NCBI GenBank assembly: GCA_905182995.1
Contig: CAJJDP010000083.1
Coordinates: 67,515 to 131,514 of the forward strand
DNA: 64,000 bases
Origin: Paramecium octaurelia
Taxonomy: Eukaryota; Ciliophora; Oligohymenophorea; Peniculida; Parameciidae
Direction of reading: 5' to 3'
The position numbers and the translations under genes were made by a program. Positions 1 through 15,000 of this stretch are shown here, piece by piece (position 1 is the stretch's first letter; the number at the start of each line of letters is the position of its first letter). Below the pieces are notes generated by a model, which ran no database searches, was not told where the DNA came from, and saw only the letters and a program-made list of their open reading frames with translations.

Positions 1-2475
1 TAGATATCAGACAATCTGAATATCAACCCTTCCTATTGACCTTTTTAGATTTAACTTATGTTAGCTATGCTGTCTTCTAGAATCTTGGTAGATATTTATT
101 AACTAGTTTCTTTGAGTATTGTTAGCATTTATTTATCAATCGTGGCTTCATGACTATGCAATTCTTCAATTATAATAGATAACTCATTGAGTGCTGAGTT
201 CAATTCTTTTCCATAAATTAATACTTTGACTTTCTCATATTACCCTTCAAGAGTTTTGCAATTAGCAAATGCTTGGATAGCTTCTTCGTAAGCTCCAATT
301 AAAAAGTATAGAATTCCTACAGTATGATAGTTTATTGAATACTACTCCTTTAATTCAATATATTTTTATAGATCCAAGTAGGCTGTGGCTACATCACCCA
401 TCATTGTTAATAGTTTGCATCTATTAAAGTAGGATTCTGGATGATTTTGATCCAGACTTAAGCAGATTGAAAAATCGTTGACTGCTTGCTTAAAAAGTTG
501 ACGTTAACAATAAAGCAATCCTCTAACATAATAATGTTGTGCTTGGTTATCCTCAGACTTTTCAATGGCTTGTTCTAAGTCCACTGCAGATTAGTCTAGA
601 TTTCCAAGGGCGAAATGTAAAATTCCTTTATAGAACAGTAAGTTAGATTATTCGCAAATCTTTGCAGCTCTTTCAAGTAAATCCAAGGCTTCTTTCAAAT
701 ATTTTATCCTATTTTCTTCGCTCATCTTCTCAAGACTTGAGCAATACTTTTTGATTTAAATAATGGCCTAATAAAACAAGGGTTCCATCTTATTTGGTAG
801 CATCTTATGAGCCTGCAAAAACTCCCTTTTGCTTTATTCTAATTCGTTATCCTCATATTTAATTATCCCATGACATAGTAGTTTATTATATAGAGATGCC
901 TACAATTTTTAATAAAATTACTTTCTCCAACAGATTTTCTTAATATAATTCTAAATCCTGGTTAGCTAAGTTGTACTTTGACAAACAAAAGTACCCGTAT
1001 GCTCGATATTGATGTGCTTAAAATTTAAGATTGTCACTCTAATTATTCTTGGTTATCATCTCTGTCAATAGGTGAGTTCCCTCCTCAAACTTTCTTTTCA
1101 TTAAATATATTGCTCCTCCAACAAAGAGTTCAAACTTCTATAATTATGTCTTATCCACATCAAGATAGGCTGCTCTATCAAGTTCATGCTAAGCAGAATA
1201 ATAGTCATTTTATTCAATCTTTATTTTCACTATCTCATAGAGAGCTTTCGTTACTGGTTTCTTTTCACTGTTGAACTTAATCGACTATTCAAATGCCAAA
1301 AGAGCATCTTATAGACGTTCTAAAATCAAATTAAGTAATTACTCTACTTTTGCATCAAAATTCCTTTAAAATAGTAGACTTCGGAATCATTTGGACAAAT
1401 TTCAAGTAATAGGTTAATATCTGATTTTGCTTTCTCGAATTCTTTATTGTCTAAATAGATTGTGAATCTTTTTAATAGAATTTATTTTTATTTTGACAAT
1501 TCTTCGAATTTAAGTGCCTTACTCAACTCTTCAATAGCCTGCTAAGTTTGGTTTAGTTGCTTAAAACAATCACTTAATCCAACGTAGCAAACAGATTTAT
1601 TTGGATTAACTTAAATTGCTGATTGAAAGTCTTTGATAGCTTTTTCATAATTCTTAATTTTCAAAAACAATTTAGCTCTAAATATCAGAGCTTCAAAGTA
1701 TCTGTTGAAATTATTGATACCTTAGGATATCACATTAATTGCTTCATTGATAAGATTATTTTTTTTGAAAGAGAGAGCTAAATACATATAAGAAGTCCTT
1801 TTGAATCTTGGAAAAGTCTTTATTAGAGTCGAAAATTACTCAATATATTTTTCTTCTTAATCTAGTGTCATGTAACATAATCCTGAAATGTACAATGCTT
1901 CAGGATGCAATCCATATTTGTTTTAGTAATTTTAAAATTTTTATAGTGCTTCTTCAACTTTATTTTCAGTAAATAGTCTCTTGCCTTCGTTTAACTCGGT
2001 GCTGGTAGTGACTTCATTGCAAACAATATTGTTTCGACTGTGATCTTCAAGATTTTAAATAAAACTTTCATCTTGATATAGTTAAACAATTTACAATTTT
2101 GAGAACTGACTGAATGGATTTTCTTGATTCTATTACTGGATGAACGATTGATTTGTGGGTTCAAACAGTTTGTTGAGTCATATATGATTCGCTTATTTGG
2201 CTATTTGTAATAATTCACTTGTTGATGGATCCCATTTCCACCTATATGCTAACTAATCGATTTGTTTTTTATTCTTCTTACTTCAGTCGTAGGGTTTTAT
2301 TATAACACTTTTGGTGGTAATTCTGAAGGTTTTACTTAATTAATTACTTCCTACATTGGGTTGACTACCCAACTTTAAAACTATAGTCGATGGTTCCTTA
2401 TAATTAATTTTGGTATGCCTGGACTCTCTCAGCATTGGGGGTCTCGTGAGCCTACTATTAGACTTTATTTTACAT
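1..2475 (-). CDS. TPR-repeat protein (3' part cut by window edge)
   Basis: The main reading frame is open, without TGA, from about 2160 down to the window edge. It reads as successive 34-residue helical hairpins typical of tetratricopeptide repeats; one clear unit reads ALGNLDQSAVDLEQAIEKS at roughly 590-540, followed by HYYVRGLLYC. TPR arrays are protein-docking scaffolds, so a role in complex assembly is likely, but the partner is unknown. The 5' end is uncertain. An ATG at 2475 opens a Q/N-rich leader that needs an 18-nt and a 31-nt intron (near 2215 and 2165) to join the TPR frame; an alternative ATG at 2181 needs only the 31-nt one. The C-terminus lies outside the window. More than 650 residues are visible. 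The next gene upstream on the same strand is the dynein heavy chain. Confidence 0.8.
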
Positions 2476-3058
2476 TTTGTTGGAATATTATTTGAAAAAT
2501 TATTAAATCAACAACAAATATAAACATCATTAGTAGTAGATCAATTTTGAGACAATGAGAACTATAGTAGTGATATATTGCTTATGAAAGACTTGAATTA
2601 GATGCTTTCACAGAAGGTTCGTTTTTAAGTTTCGGATTCATAATTCGGAATGTTTGTTTTTGGGGTAATCATCTCTCTGTTATCTTATGTTTTATAAAAA
2701 CAAATGGATTAAAATCCTTGTGCATTATGTATTTTTATTATATATATGTATAGGAAGGATGATTATTTATGGTTCTCAATAATATAGAAATACTATAGGT
2801 ACTAGTCATTAGAATATCTGAATATTTAAGTAATTCATGGAGTTTTGTATAATGTCCAATTTTACAAATCTTTATTTGGATAATAAGACAATTTATAAAA
2901 TGAAAATTATAGAATTTCTTTGAAAAAGTAATGCATTTAGTATTTTCTTTAAACAAAGTTAATTTTTAAAGTATACACAAAATTATTTTACAATATTATA
3001 ATCTTAAATGCAAGTTTGAATAAAACAAGATATTTATAAAATTGATAATAAAAAATAA
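2476..3058. other. Spacer between the dynein stop and the TPR gene start
   Basis: About 580 bp of AT-rich sequence with no supported gene. A 72-residue minus-strand frame at 2738-2956 has the biased composition (K, I, F, N) expected of chance frames in this DNA. The spacer should hold the 3' end of the dynein transcript and the promoter of the TPR gene; I see no recognisable element. Confidence 0.5.
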
Positions 3059-6000
3059 TCAATCATTTAATTAAGATATTATAGCTGTTCCTCTCAAAGT
3101 CCAATATTCTGGTTTTTCAGTTTTGCTCATCAGATCCTACATGATTAATATTTATATATTACAATAGATAGGATGAAATTAGTAGATTAACCTGTGGTTG
3201 AGAGAACTCCTGTTCTGTTTGAGGTCTTGTAGCAAGGACAACTAAATATAGATTGCATAAAGTTACTTATAATATTCATCACCAATCTAGTATTCTTCCA
3301 TTGGTTAGAAATACATCATGGCAAGAGGGAAATATATTTAACCTACTTATTATTCAATTAGGGTTTCGTGTTGATAATCCCAACGTGCTCCTTCTAAGTA
3401 AAGACCATACACGTAAACTCCATCTTTAACTTCATCTCTGATTCTATCTTGTTCTATGTCTAACACCTTAAATTTGAAATTTAGTTTATTGATTGGGATC
3501 TTATACTTTCTAGAATGTGTTTGTAATACACCTGTCAAAAATCCTTGGGGATAAAATAAGCCAGACATCCAATAAGCAGGTATGAAGTCCTTCTCCATCC
3601 AAGATCGAATGAAGGTTACTCTTGCAATCAAATCTTTGAACCAACTGGAAAGAGGTTTCAGAGTAGAATATGATTACTTCATCCAATTTGGAGGAATGGC
3701 ATTATTGAGAAAGGCTAAATACATTTCATCTAGCTCTTAGGATATCAGTACGAAACCTTTTATTGCCTATTACAATTAAACTAAAGTAGATTGGATTAAT
3801 TCTAAGAGCTTGTTGAATTTGTCTATTTCTTAAAACAAAACTGTTGAGAGAGATTAAACACTACCATTTTCAGTAATTTGATAATGTCTTTGGTTACAAA
3901 CATTTTTATCCAACAGATCTGGGAGATTGCTTTAAAAGTAAATAGCCTTTTCCATAACAATCATATCCGGAGATTTCTGAGTGCTGGTACTACTGACACG
4001 AGGCTGGATGGATAAGATGATATCTAATATCTTTTGACTCTCCTAAGTTTAGAACACAATATTTGCATTTTCATGCATGCCAAACACCTCAGGATCTTCT
4101 TAATTTGGTAATTGGGAGATGTAATGAATGTAATCATCTTCAGGCAAATAATAGATGCCACTATTTGAGAATTTAACATTGTTTTCAATATGATCCCCTA
4201 AGTACTTCTTCAATATCGAAGTTAAGCACACTCTATCTTAATCATCAGTAACTCTTCCCCCATAATTAATTTGGCCAATCATGAATTACATCGCATCCCA
4301 AGGGATTTCTTCTTCTTAGGAAATAAACATTTTCATCATTTATATGCTAATATCCAGATCAGAGTCATTGAATTCATATGAAATATTGAATCCAAGAGGG
4401 CCAAATTTCCTTCTCTCTTGTACTATAGCATGGAAGAAGGAAATGCTGAAAAATAGTTATTTGAATAGCTTTTATTAGTTATCTGCTTGTTAGAATTCTT
4501 AGTAAGATCTCAGCAAATTTGATTTCAATCCTCTGGGTGGTTCTGTGGTCAGTTTCAAACCGTTCTGTAATGTACTCACAGGAAAGTAAGCAGCAGGCAT
4601 GGAAGTCAAAAAGATTCTAAAATTATTATGAACTTCAATGTGATGTGATGTTAGAGATTCCATCAATTTTTCTAATTAAGGCATCCATGATCTTGCCAAG
4701 TGACAATTTTGAAGCATAACCCATGTTCCATCCTTCTAACCTTTCTAAATCAGGGTTTCTGCCTTTTTCCCTTATCCTTGTCCCAAAGAAATTACATCAA
4801 TTTGACTTTATTAATCTTTTGCCAATTTAAATAAGGTTTGAGTGGGATCTGCACCTGGAGAGAGAATAAAGATAATTGGAGTATGCGATTCTGATGATTA
4901 ATAAATTTCCTCCATTGACGATGAAGCCAGATTTATATAGAACTCTCCAAACAATTCAATTACATACTCAGTTAGGCCGAACATTATTTTTTCAGGCTTC
5001 AAGGCCTTAATTATTAATAATCTATAGAATGGATTTAGTGTTGAAGAAACAGCAAGAGGTGATTAAGCTGGGAATGATGCTTCATAAATATCATCTATTT
5101 GAGCGAACTCCTTCCAATACAACAAGTTGTTTTTGATATCTTGGGAAAAGTCAGTTAGATCTGAAATCTATTCTTAGATACATAAGATTAAATTCCATTG
5201 AGAGTCTTTCAAGAATACCTTATCAGGATTAATGATTGGAGTTGAAGGTATCTAATCTCTTAATAATAGATTCCATGCTGCATTTGAAATGGATCCATTT
5301 TATCTCTAAACTTAGGCACAGATGAGGAATGAAAAGATCTTTCTATGCTATTAAAATAGGCCTCTACAAATATCTTTGAAGACAGTTTGAGTAATGGTTT
5401 CTTCTAAGTAGAGCAATCTCTCACTAAGTAAATCAGTCTTGGGAGTGAGATTCAGGGATATATTATAGAGTTTTTTGAAATATTGTAGAGAATATTGATA
5501 CATCGGATCGATTAGACTCATATCTGAGATTACAAAATACAATATTGACCCTCTTATAGCTACTGAATGATAGAGATTTCTGGATTCATTGATCTATTAT
5601 TCTACAATAATGGTTTCCTCAAAGGATTTTAAAATATCGGCAGACTGAAATTTCGAGACTTCAAGAGTGTGGATCAATTATTCATTGTCTAAAATATTCC
5701 CTTAAACATTGGCTAACAGATCCAAAATGGAATCCTAAGCACCTTTGAGTTGCTTGGTAGCATTACTCATTTTTATAATAATTTCATCTCTTTGCTTTTC
5801 AATTTCTGGCTTCTCAAACTTCATTACATCACCCAACAACTAATCACATAATCCTTCGAAAGTGATACTGAAATTAATCACTGTAGTCTTAATAAACACT
5901 TCTGGTAAATAATTAGGATTTGCTATTTTTGTAGTGAAATACAATTTAAATTAATTATGGTAATCGACCTTTTAATCTCCAACCTTAATAAGTCTGCGTC

Positions 6001-9000
6001 CATCGACTTCAATAATCTATTTTTAGAGAACCGAATCAACAGATGGTTCCAGTTTCTCTTCAACCTCTTCAAATAAGACTTCGTATCCTGAACTAATGCA
6101 TTATTGCAATCCTTTTAGGAAATGCTATTCTGTGAATCTCATAACTTTCAACTCCTTATTGAATTGCTTAAGCCATTTATTTGCTTATCCTTGTGGATCA
6201 ATCATCAAAGGCCAACGATCAGCTCTAGTTACTATTACTCCATTGTCAATCGAAATGGCATCATTAGGTAATCCACAAATGACCCAATCTCTAATAACAA
6301 TTTGATTTTCAAGAGTTGAAGATAAGGAATAGTTTTCTGAAAAAGGGATGTCATATTCTTTCAATTTCGAAATAGCGTTCTTTATCAATTACTCCCTATA
6401 TTAGCCTGTGAATGCACCTAAGTAGCTGACTGTAGTAGCAGCCAAGAAAACATCTCCAATAATTTACTACAAGACTTGCTCAATCACTTTAATTTAATCT
6501 TTCCATCTTATACCTTCATCAGCCAATAAATATGTTAATTTTTCAGCTGCCACTAATCTTTTCTTTATTTGTTCTAAATCTTTCTCCAATCTATTCTTTT
6601 CTTCTACAGTTTCATCACACTCTTTCTACAATCTAGCTACTCTATCTCTAACTTTCTACAGTTCTTCTTGTTTTACTGCCAACTCCTTATTTTTGACTTC
6701 TAAATTCTATTACTCATCAGCAACTCTCTTTTTTTTAGGCTCTACTTCCTTTGCAATCTTAGAATAATTATCAATAGCTCTACACCACATACACAGACTT
6801 TTGCAGGCTTGACTTTTTTGAGCAACACAAATTGGATCGAATTCTGGTTTTATTGTTATGAATCTCAATTTCCTCAACATCTATTCAGTTATCTAACCCT
6901 TATCGTATTTCATTAATCTTTCCATAAAATCACCACTGATCATAACTGATTTTGCTGAATTCCAATCAGTCTTCTCTTACAATAATATGCAAACAGCTTC
7001 TAGCACCAATTATACAACTGGTGGGGGATTAATAAACCCTTTAATTTCTGAAATATCATTTTTGTTAATCTTTTGCAGAGCCTCTTCTGCTTCTCTCATT
7101 GCAGGCAATGCCTTATTTAATTCAGCTTAAGCTTCATCTGCTATTATTTTAATTTCTGATGCTTGCTGATTGACTATTTAAGCTTCATCATTTACTAGTC
7201 TTTCTTTAAGATTGGCCTCACTCTAATCTATTGCCAATTGCTTCAAAAACTATTCTGTTTTTGCAGATTATTCAATCAACTAGGGTTGTATCCCTTGCAT
7301 TTTAATTTTCAAATCAGCTACTTTTTCATTGGCTTTAAATAATTAATCCAATCCATCAGCCAATTTCCTTTAAATCAATCCATGTTCCTATTGTTTTTAT
7401 ATTAATAAATCAGCATAAAGTTATATTTAATCTAAATATGATTTGGGTGTTGTATAAACTTATCTTCTCAATTCCTTTTGATATGCATCACATAGATTTG
7501 CAACCTAGAGATTGACTTCCATGCACATTTGCGCCAATTAATCCTTTTACTTCAGATTGGGTATTTTGTCGAGGAATTTATTAGCTACTTCCAGTAATGC
7601 TTCCTTGGGCCATTAAGTGAACCAATCGATGGTACAACAATTTACCAACGATGGGAATTTTCTGCATCGAATTCTTAATTGATTGCCCACAGGACTCATA
7701 CATAAGACAATATGCAATGAATTTCTGATTCCTTCTACAAAGAAGGTCCACAAGGATTCTGGTGAATCCAATCTCTTTGCTTTAATTGCTTATGGTCTTA
7801 CAGTGTTGTATACTTATTCCAGATCTTCTTTCTTAGCAAACAAGTTAGGAACTTCACCTGTATTGAGAATGTTATTGATGTCTTCTAAGAAACTCTCTTA
7901 GACTATCTGAGCTTCATTGAATATAAATGTCAATGGAATTCTTTCTCCTCCTGTTTTCATTAGGATTTTAATTAAATCAGCTCGGAATGAGTCAGCATTG
8001 TAGGTTTTGACAATTTCAATCTAAAAGATCTCAGACCTCATAAGAAAGGAAGCCAATTTAGTTAGACTCTATTTTCCAGATCCACCGACACCAATTAACA
8101 TTGCATTTCCTCTTGGTTATCTAAAGATTCTTGATATTCTTAGGATATGTTCTAGAGCATCATCAAAAAAGACTAATTCCATTTTATCATTCGTTGCCAT
8201 GATGTAATCATCTAATTTGTCTTGCAAAGATTTCACAATCACCTTTCTCTTTTCAGTGACCTCCTCATATAAAACATTTGCAGCCTCCAATTTAAGAATA
8301 TCACTAAACAATATATTGCTTGTTATATCATCCTTATTGACACTAAAGTACCTCATCAATAAGTCAACTGCTGTATTATAAAACCAAAGCTTGTCTTAAA
8401 CGCTAATCAAACGATCACAGAAGACCCTTGCACATTCATGAACCCATAATTTAGCTATGGTATCGTTACTATTATTGCAGGAGATGGGTCTGATCATCAA
8501 TAAACCTTAAAAGACCTTGCTAATATCTCTCGAATTAAAGGTGTAATGGAACTTCGCTGGTATTGGCAATAGTTCTTAAGATATTCTTCTAAATAATTCA
8601 ACTGTAATTCTGGTGATTTAGTCACTAGTTTTCCTAACACTCTCACTAAAGTTAATGCTATTAAAGTAGCCTTTCAAAATTGATCCATAAATCATCTCCA
8701 AAATAGAATCAGATTGATTTGGCATATTCAGAACATTGAATTGTCTGACAAATCGTTGAGATAATTGATTTCTTCCACCTCCTGGAGGTCCACCAGCTAT
8801 CAACAGAGTCACATCCTCAATATGCTTCCAAAATAATTTGGTACGATCGAAAGTTCCTTATAATTCTATCATCTATCTTAAGAGTTCTATGCAGGGCTAA
8901 GCACCGTATTTTTCTAATGCAGGCATGTTGATATCATCGATAAAAATAGCTATTTATTCATTTACTCTTGCTCCAAATAGGATCTTTCCCTTTTTGATTA

Positions 9001-12000
9001 ATTTAGATTCTATAGCCAATTGGGTTTGCTTTGATTTTGTCTGTGCTGAAAAATTCAATAACACTGGTTGAACGTTCTCATTCAATTTCATTTCAAATAG
9101 CAATGATTAGACCAACATCGACTTGCCAACTCCTGTCTATCCAGTGATTAATGTTGGTATTTATTCTCTAATTAACAACTGCATTATGTATTGGAATTTC
9201 AATGTGTCTACAGTTTGAACAACGATACTGAAAAACGATTGATCTTTTACAAATTAAAACTCTTATAGCTGAGATTCCCATGACTATAATGTGGTGAAGT
9301 CATTGCCATCAACGTAGAAATCAAATATTGTATCACCTTTCGGGTATAGCAATGATTGAAATTGGTCCTTGACATAGGTGGCAATCTAAAATAATAATTA
9401 ATAGGAAATAATAATATAAATATATATGATGCATATAAGTAATAGAATGTTCCTAATAGTAATTTAAACAAAGTGCACATTCTGTAAAACTTCATTTAAT
9501 TACTTCTAGGATTTAATATCTGCAGGTACCTTATCCCATCTATTTATGAACTCAAACAGATCGGGGCTAAATTCACTGCAAAATTAAAAATCGTTGAGAT
9601 TATATAAAATTGATGTACCTTGTCATAATATTTCTATTCATATGATGCACACAACCCCCAAATGCAACTGTAGGCAAATACAGCTGTAATTTGTTTTGGC
9701 AAGTCAGCAGATTTCTAAACGAGGATGGACTTCAAAAAGTAAGTGAGTATGTTGCAAACACTCTTCACTCTTTATGTTTCTATTGTAATAAAAGGTTCAT
9801 CAAGGTTTCCTAGTTTCTCTTGTAAAAACTTATATTGAGTCTTAAATAAATTTCTTATCAAATCTAAATATTTTTGTTCTATTTGTAATGATTTCTTGGG
9901 CTTTTCCTTAAGTTGACTACAGCATTTGATCTAACCCTTCTCTTAATCTGAGAAAACTTCCTCAATCCAACATTCCACATAATTGTACCAATTGATATCT
10001 TAAACTGTCATGTAGACCATACCGCATCTACTTACAGTGGCTGGAGAGGCAACTGACAAATCCTGAACTTCAAATATCATTCTCAACTCATGTCTCAACT
10101 TGATTCTTTCTGAATTGGCCAAACACAAAGTCATTGAATCATCTAAGACTGAATTCATATTCTCAATCCACAATGCATCAACAGGTCCATCAAAAACAAT
10201 CCAATGTCTCTCCTTACTGTTATTGCACTCTCTGATTATGGAACTTGCTAAACCATCTTGCCATTCATTAGTAAAAGGATCGACCTCCCCATAAAGTTCT
10301 CCCATTGAGATTGACTTAGGATTTAAAATTACAAATTATAATTCTTAGAATCTAGGATCCTATGATAGATTCTATACTTTTATCTCAGTGATTGTTTCAG
10401 CCAATATTTGATAACAGTTAGTTTTGCCAGATCCACTGCCTCCAACAATCATGGTTCCAAATCTTACATTTTGAGTATCAAACAGCTGCAACATTTTAGT
10501 TATAAAACTTGGTATGATTTACAACTTAAATTATCGACATTTCTTATTTAATTATTACTCTAGGAATTCGAATGATGAATTGGCTATCTCTACTTTAGGG
10601 AATAGATCTTAAATTAGAGCCATGAATAATGGAATGTCATCTTTTAAAAACTTGGGTATATTAGCATCACGCATAGCCTTAATTAACACAATGTCTTCAG
10701 GGATAGTTGTATCTGCTCTCTTTAATGAACCAGCCATAACTAATAAGGATTTGACTGCTCTCATACCGAAATCATAATGATCTTATTAAGACAATTATTA
10801 TGATGACAATTTATATAACTGAACCATCTTGCTCGATAAATCATTTGCATTTTCAAATCCTTCAGCAAATAACATAATTTCTGCAATCAACCTATAATCT
10901 GGAATCATCATAGCCACTGGACGGAAGAGTGATTTCAAATTGTCTGGTAATTCAGTTCTTCCTGCATACCCTGGATTCATAGTAATAAAGACTCCATAAG
11001 TGTTCTTTAATTAGATGTGTCGGCCATCAAACAAAAATTCAGTCAACTATTACAATTAAGCAATACGAATAGTCAATAATTATTAGGCTATAACAGAAAG
11101 TACTTCAATGTCTATTCTATTGAATTCATCTAAACAAGCCCATGCACCTTGCTATGCTAAACCACTGAATAATTTATTCATAGTGGCAGCAGTAATTTAA
11201 TCTGAACAGTTAAATACTATGCAATATCTTCCCAAGCATTTGGCTAAGTCTTTTGTGGATTCCGTTTTTCCTGTGCCTGCTGGTCCTGCAGGAGCTGCAC
11301 CTAATTGATTGGTTAAGGCAGATGTAATTGTTATCCAACAACGATCTGTGAGTGGAGTGATTACCAATCTACTTGTTGGTCCCAAATATTCATATCCATA
11401 ATGAAATACGCTTGTGACTTATTTAACCAAGCAATCATCGCATTCCTCATCCCAATAGTATCTTAGTTATTATTACCATTGGAAATCCGATGTTGTTTCA
11501 ATACTATTATCAGCTAATTTCATGACGATATCTCTGTTGTGAACATCTGTAGTAATTAATGAGACTATAGTTTTTCTTTAGACAACTGTCAAATCTCCTC
11601 TGACTAATGCTGTGAGTTATTTTAGTTGCATTTCCATCATATCATGCCATTCATAAAGAGCATTTGCTTTGACACTAGATTCATTGATTGCATCTTCAGT
11701 GTTGATTGACCAAAGTATTTGACTAACAACAGCCACAATCTGTGATTTGTGATTAAGTATCCAATCAGTTTTAGTCTTTTACATTCCATTCAAATAGTCT
11801 TGTAATCCTTATTTACATAATTTACGCAGAGTCTCAACCATTTCCAATTCCAACAAGTGCAACCAAGTTTCAACATTTCCTCTAGCAGGTATTGATTTAT
11901 AATACTAGACTAACTCACCTTCTGAAGAATAAATTCCTTGGATTACATTTGGTTAATCACCAAAGTATAATTTGACCAATGCTTCAAAGCATTATCCTAA

Positions 12001-15000
12001 ATGAGATTAAACTGAATTAATGTCAGTTTATTTAGATAGGATTTCTAATAATTCATCATTAGACAAAAAGTAGAATCTTGGGAATGATCCTCTCTTGACT
12101 TCTAGATAATCTTCTAAGGATTTCTCTATTTATTCCAATGTCTCCAACGTTTTAGTTAAATTGTCTAACATATTCTACATAGCTAACAATCTCATAATCT
12201 GAGGTCTAAGATTGACTTGTTTGACTAACTTCTTTATCAATCTATCACAACTATCAAATAGCTATGATTCATTAGATAGTTATTTCTTTATATCTTAACT
12301 ACTGAAGATACTCTCCAAATACATCCACTTTTTTTAACATTCAACCCACTTCTCGATGATATCAGACAACAATAATAAATCAGATTAGAATTTCTCAGCT
12401 CTCTGTCTCAAGGGTCTAACATAACGACTAGCAAGTATATTAGACATGTTTGCCAGACCTTCATCAAACAATTGAACTAGCTCTTCCACTTCTCCCAATA
12501 CCATTACATCCAATTGATCTTTATAAGGTTTCAATTTCAATTCCACTTCATTCCATTGTGTCTCCAACGTTTTTAATTAAGTATTAAGAGAGTCCTCTTA
12601 AGCTGCTTTCACAGCAATCTCTGTAATCTACTCATTGTGTTATGCTACATTCAGATCCAGCAAAGTGTTCAAAGTAAATTATTGATCATTAACATCGAAT
12701 TCCTATCTGACCAATTACTTGATTTCTTGCCAATGTGTTTATTATAAATATTGAGAACGTAGTGCTGTCACCACTGGAATAGTATCTTTGAATTCCCACA
12801 CTATCTTCTTCAAATAGGCAATCACTCTATTTTCTTACAAATTCTTTTCGCATCTTTGTACAACCCTAACGAATCCTTCAGTTTTCTAAGCAATCTCCTT
12901 AGCATTAATGGATGTGAATTGTAATTGCTGCCAATCTTATGATAATTTTCTAAACTCTTGGATCCCCTACCACATTCCTAGTCTCAAATTTAATTACTCT
13001 CTGGTATTCTCCAATAATTCATATTGAGCTTATTCTTAGCATTACAGGATTTCTTCATATTGAGTATATAATTAAGCACTCTACTCCAACTATTTAGTTT
13101 TAGTATCGATCTCAGTTAACTCTTTGATGGCATCTGTTAAATCCGTGTTCAATGTCAAAAACTTCTCCTTGTTCACTGCTTCACTCACATCCAAACACTC
13201 ACCTTTTAACTTGTCTATGCGTTCTTTCAATGTCTTTTTAAATTTCTCTATATTTTTGGCTGTATTATTGTCTGCTTCTGACAATGCAACATTCAACGAA
13301 GACTCTAAGTAATTCAATTCCTGTGCTAAATCCTTGTCTTCTTTCTTCATCGAAAATAGCTTACAATCTTAAGCCAATGAGATTATACTGATAGCGGTTT
13401 CAATTTCCTCTCTCTTTGAAGGTAATTCCTTTGTTATTCGATCTACAGAGTTCTTCTATTCAATAAATTCTTCAATTCTTATAACCATACCTGATAATGA
13501 TTTTATTGATTATTATAACCATGCCTTCAAGATCAAAGATCTATTCCTAAACAATTATAGGTAAAGTTCCTCCAATTATGCCAGTATTTAAGATTGTCTA
13601 GCACTCAATTACTTCTAAATATTTTATATCTTGACTCTGTACAATCCAATATCAACCTAAGGTATCAATTTCTATTGTAGTAAATGGTCAATCAATTGAG
13701 CACTCTTCAAAGTGCATGAAAATATCTTTGATTAATACATCAACCTTGGATTTTGTAATTGTTCAATTTCACTGTTCTCTTGTCTCCAGATCAAATTCAA
13801 GTACTCATTGAATTCCTTTTAGAAAAGTTCTAATTTTGAAAATGCTTAATCCAATTCCTAAGAAATCTCGTGCATGAATATATTGTTCATAGGGTGTTCC
13901 TTAATCCAATATGAAGGATTCAGATTAATGGAATCAGGTTGTGTCCACTTGTCTCCAATAATTTCATCCCATTCTTCCAAGGCTTAAACATATTATAAGA
14001 AATCAGGATGTTTGCTCCATCTTTCAATCACTTGTATCTAATCTAATCCATCACAGAATGCCTCTTAAATTCGACTCAGAAAATCCCTTTTAGATGGGTG
14101 TACTTCTAATTGTGTTTCATAAAGGTTCTAAACCTCTCTTTTACATACAAATTCAGGATCTTCAATGAACTCTTCCTAAGGTTCCATAGATTACTATTAA
14201 TTTGCATTTTGAGAACTCTACTGTTTCTTCTCCACCTTCTCAATGGTTTGTACCTTCTCTTCTTTCAATCGAATACACTCTTACAAATCAAAATCTAACA
14301 AATTTTCATTTAAAGTATCCCAAGGCACTTACTATCTTTCAATATCAAGATGTCCATAAATTGGATTAAATCTTAATTCGATAGTGAAAATGGGATCATA
14401 ATCTTAAAAATCTTTTTTTTCCTCTTCATTTTCAGTCAATTTAGGTAGTTTCCTGTTACTTTTACTACATTATTGAACCTTAATCAATTTATCCACAAAT
14501 TCTGTTGCTGATTTGATGTAAATTTATCCCAGAGATTAAACAGCAATGAAATCTAATAGATAAGCCAATCTTAAAAACTTAATGAACTCTGTTCTCATCA
14601 ATGCTCTGTGACCATAATCCATTCTTTCTGGAAACCCAAAAGTTTCAATAATTTATTGCTTCTTATCAATTTACCTAGATTGAGACATCGTCTTCTCTAT
14701 TTTCAAAGGTACATGATCATCATCTGACTGTTTCTCTTAATTAATTTGGGTCCTCAATTTATCAATAACAGTTTTAAGTCCTGATAAACAATTTTCTTTC
14801 ATCTTCCTTGATTGAATCTAGATTTTCTCCACTAGTCTATTCCTCTACTTCTACTGTAACAGACTGAACTCTTGCAAACTCAAATACTAATCTTTCTTGT
14901 CTGTCAATTCCTCTTCTATCTTATCTATGTCCACAATTCTAAGTGCCTCGATGTCGTAACATAAACTTCTATGTGATACTATTAATTTTTGATAAATTGG

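Noticed and set aside
2738-2956. Minus-strand 72-residue frame in the spacer
   Set aside because: Composition is the K/I/F/N bias of chance frames in AT-rich DNA; no start context, intron or family support.
7683-7901. Plus-strand 72-residue frame inside the dynein gene
   Set aside because: Antisense shadow of the AAA4 region, which is strongly conserved on the minus strand.
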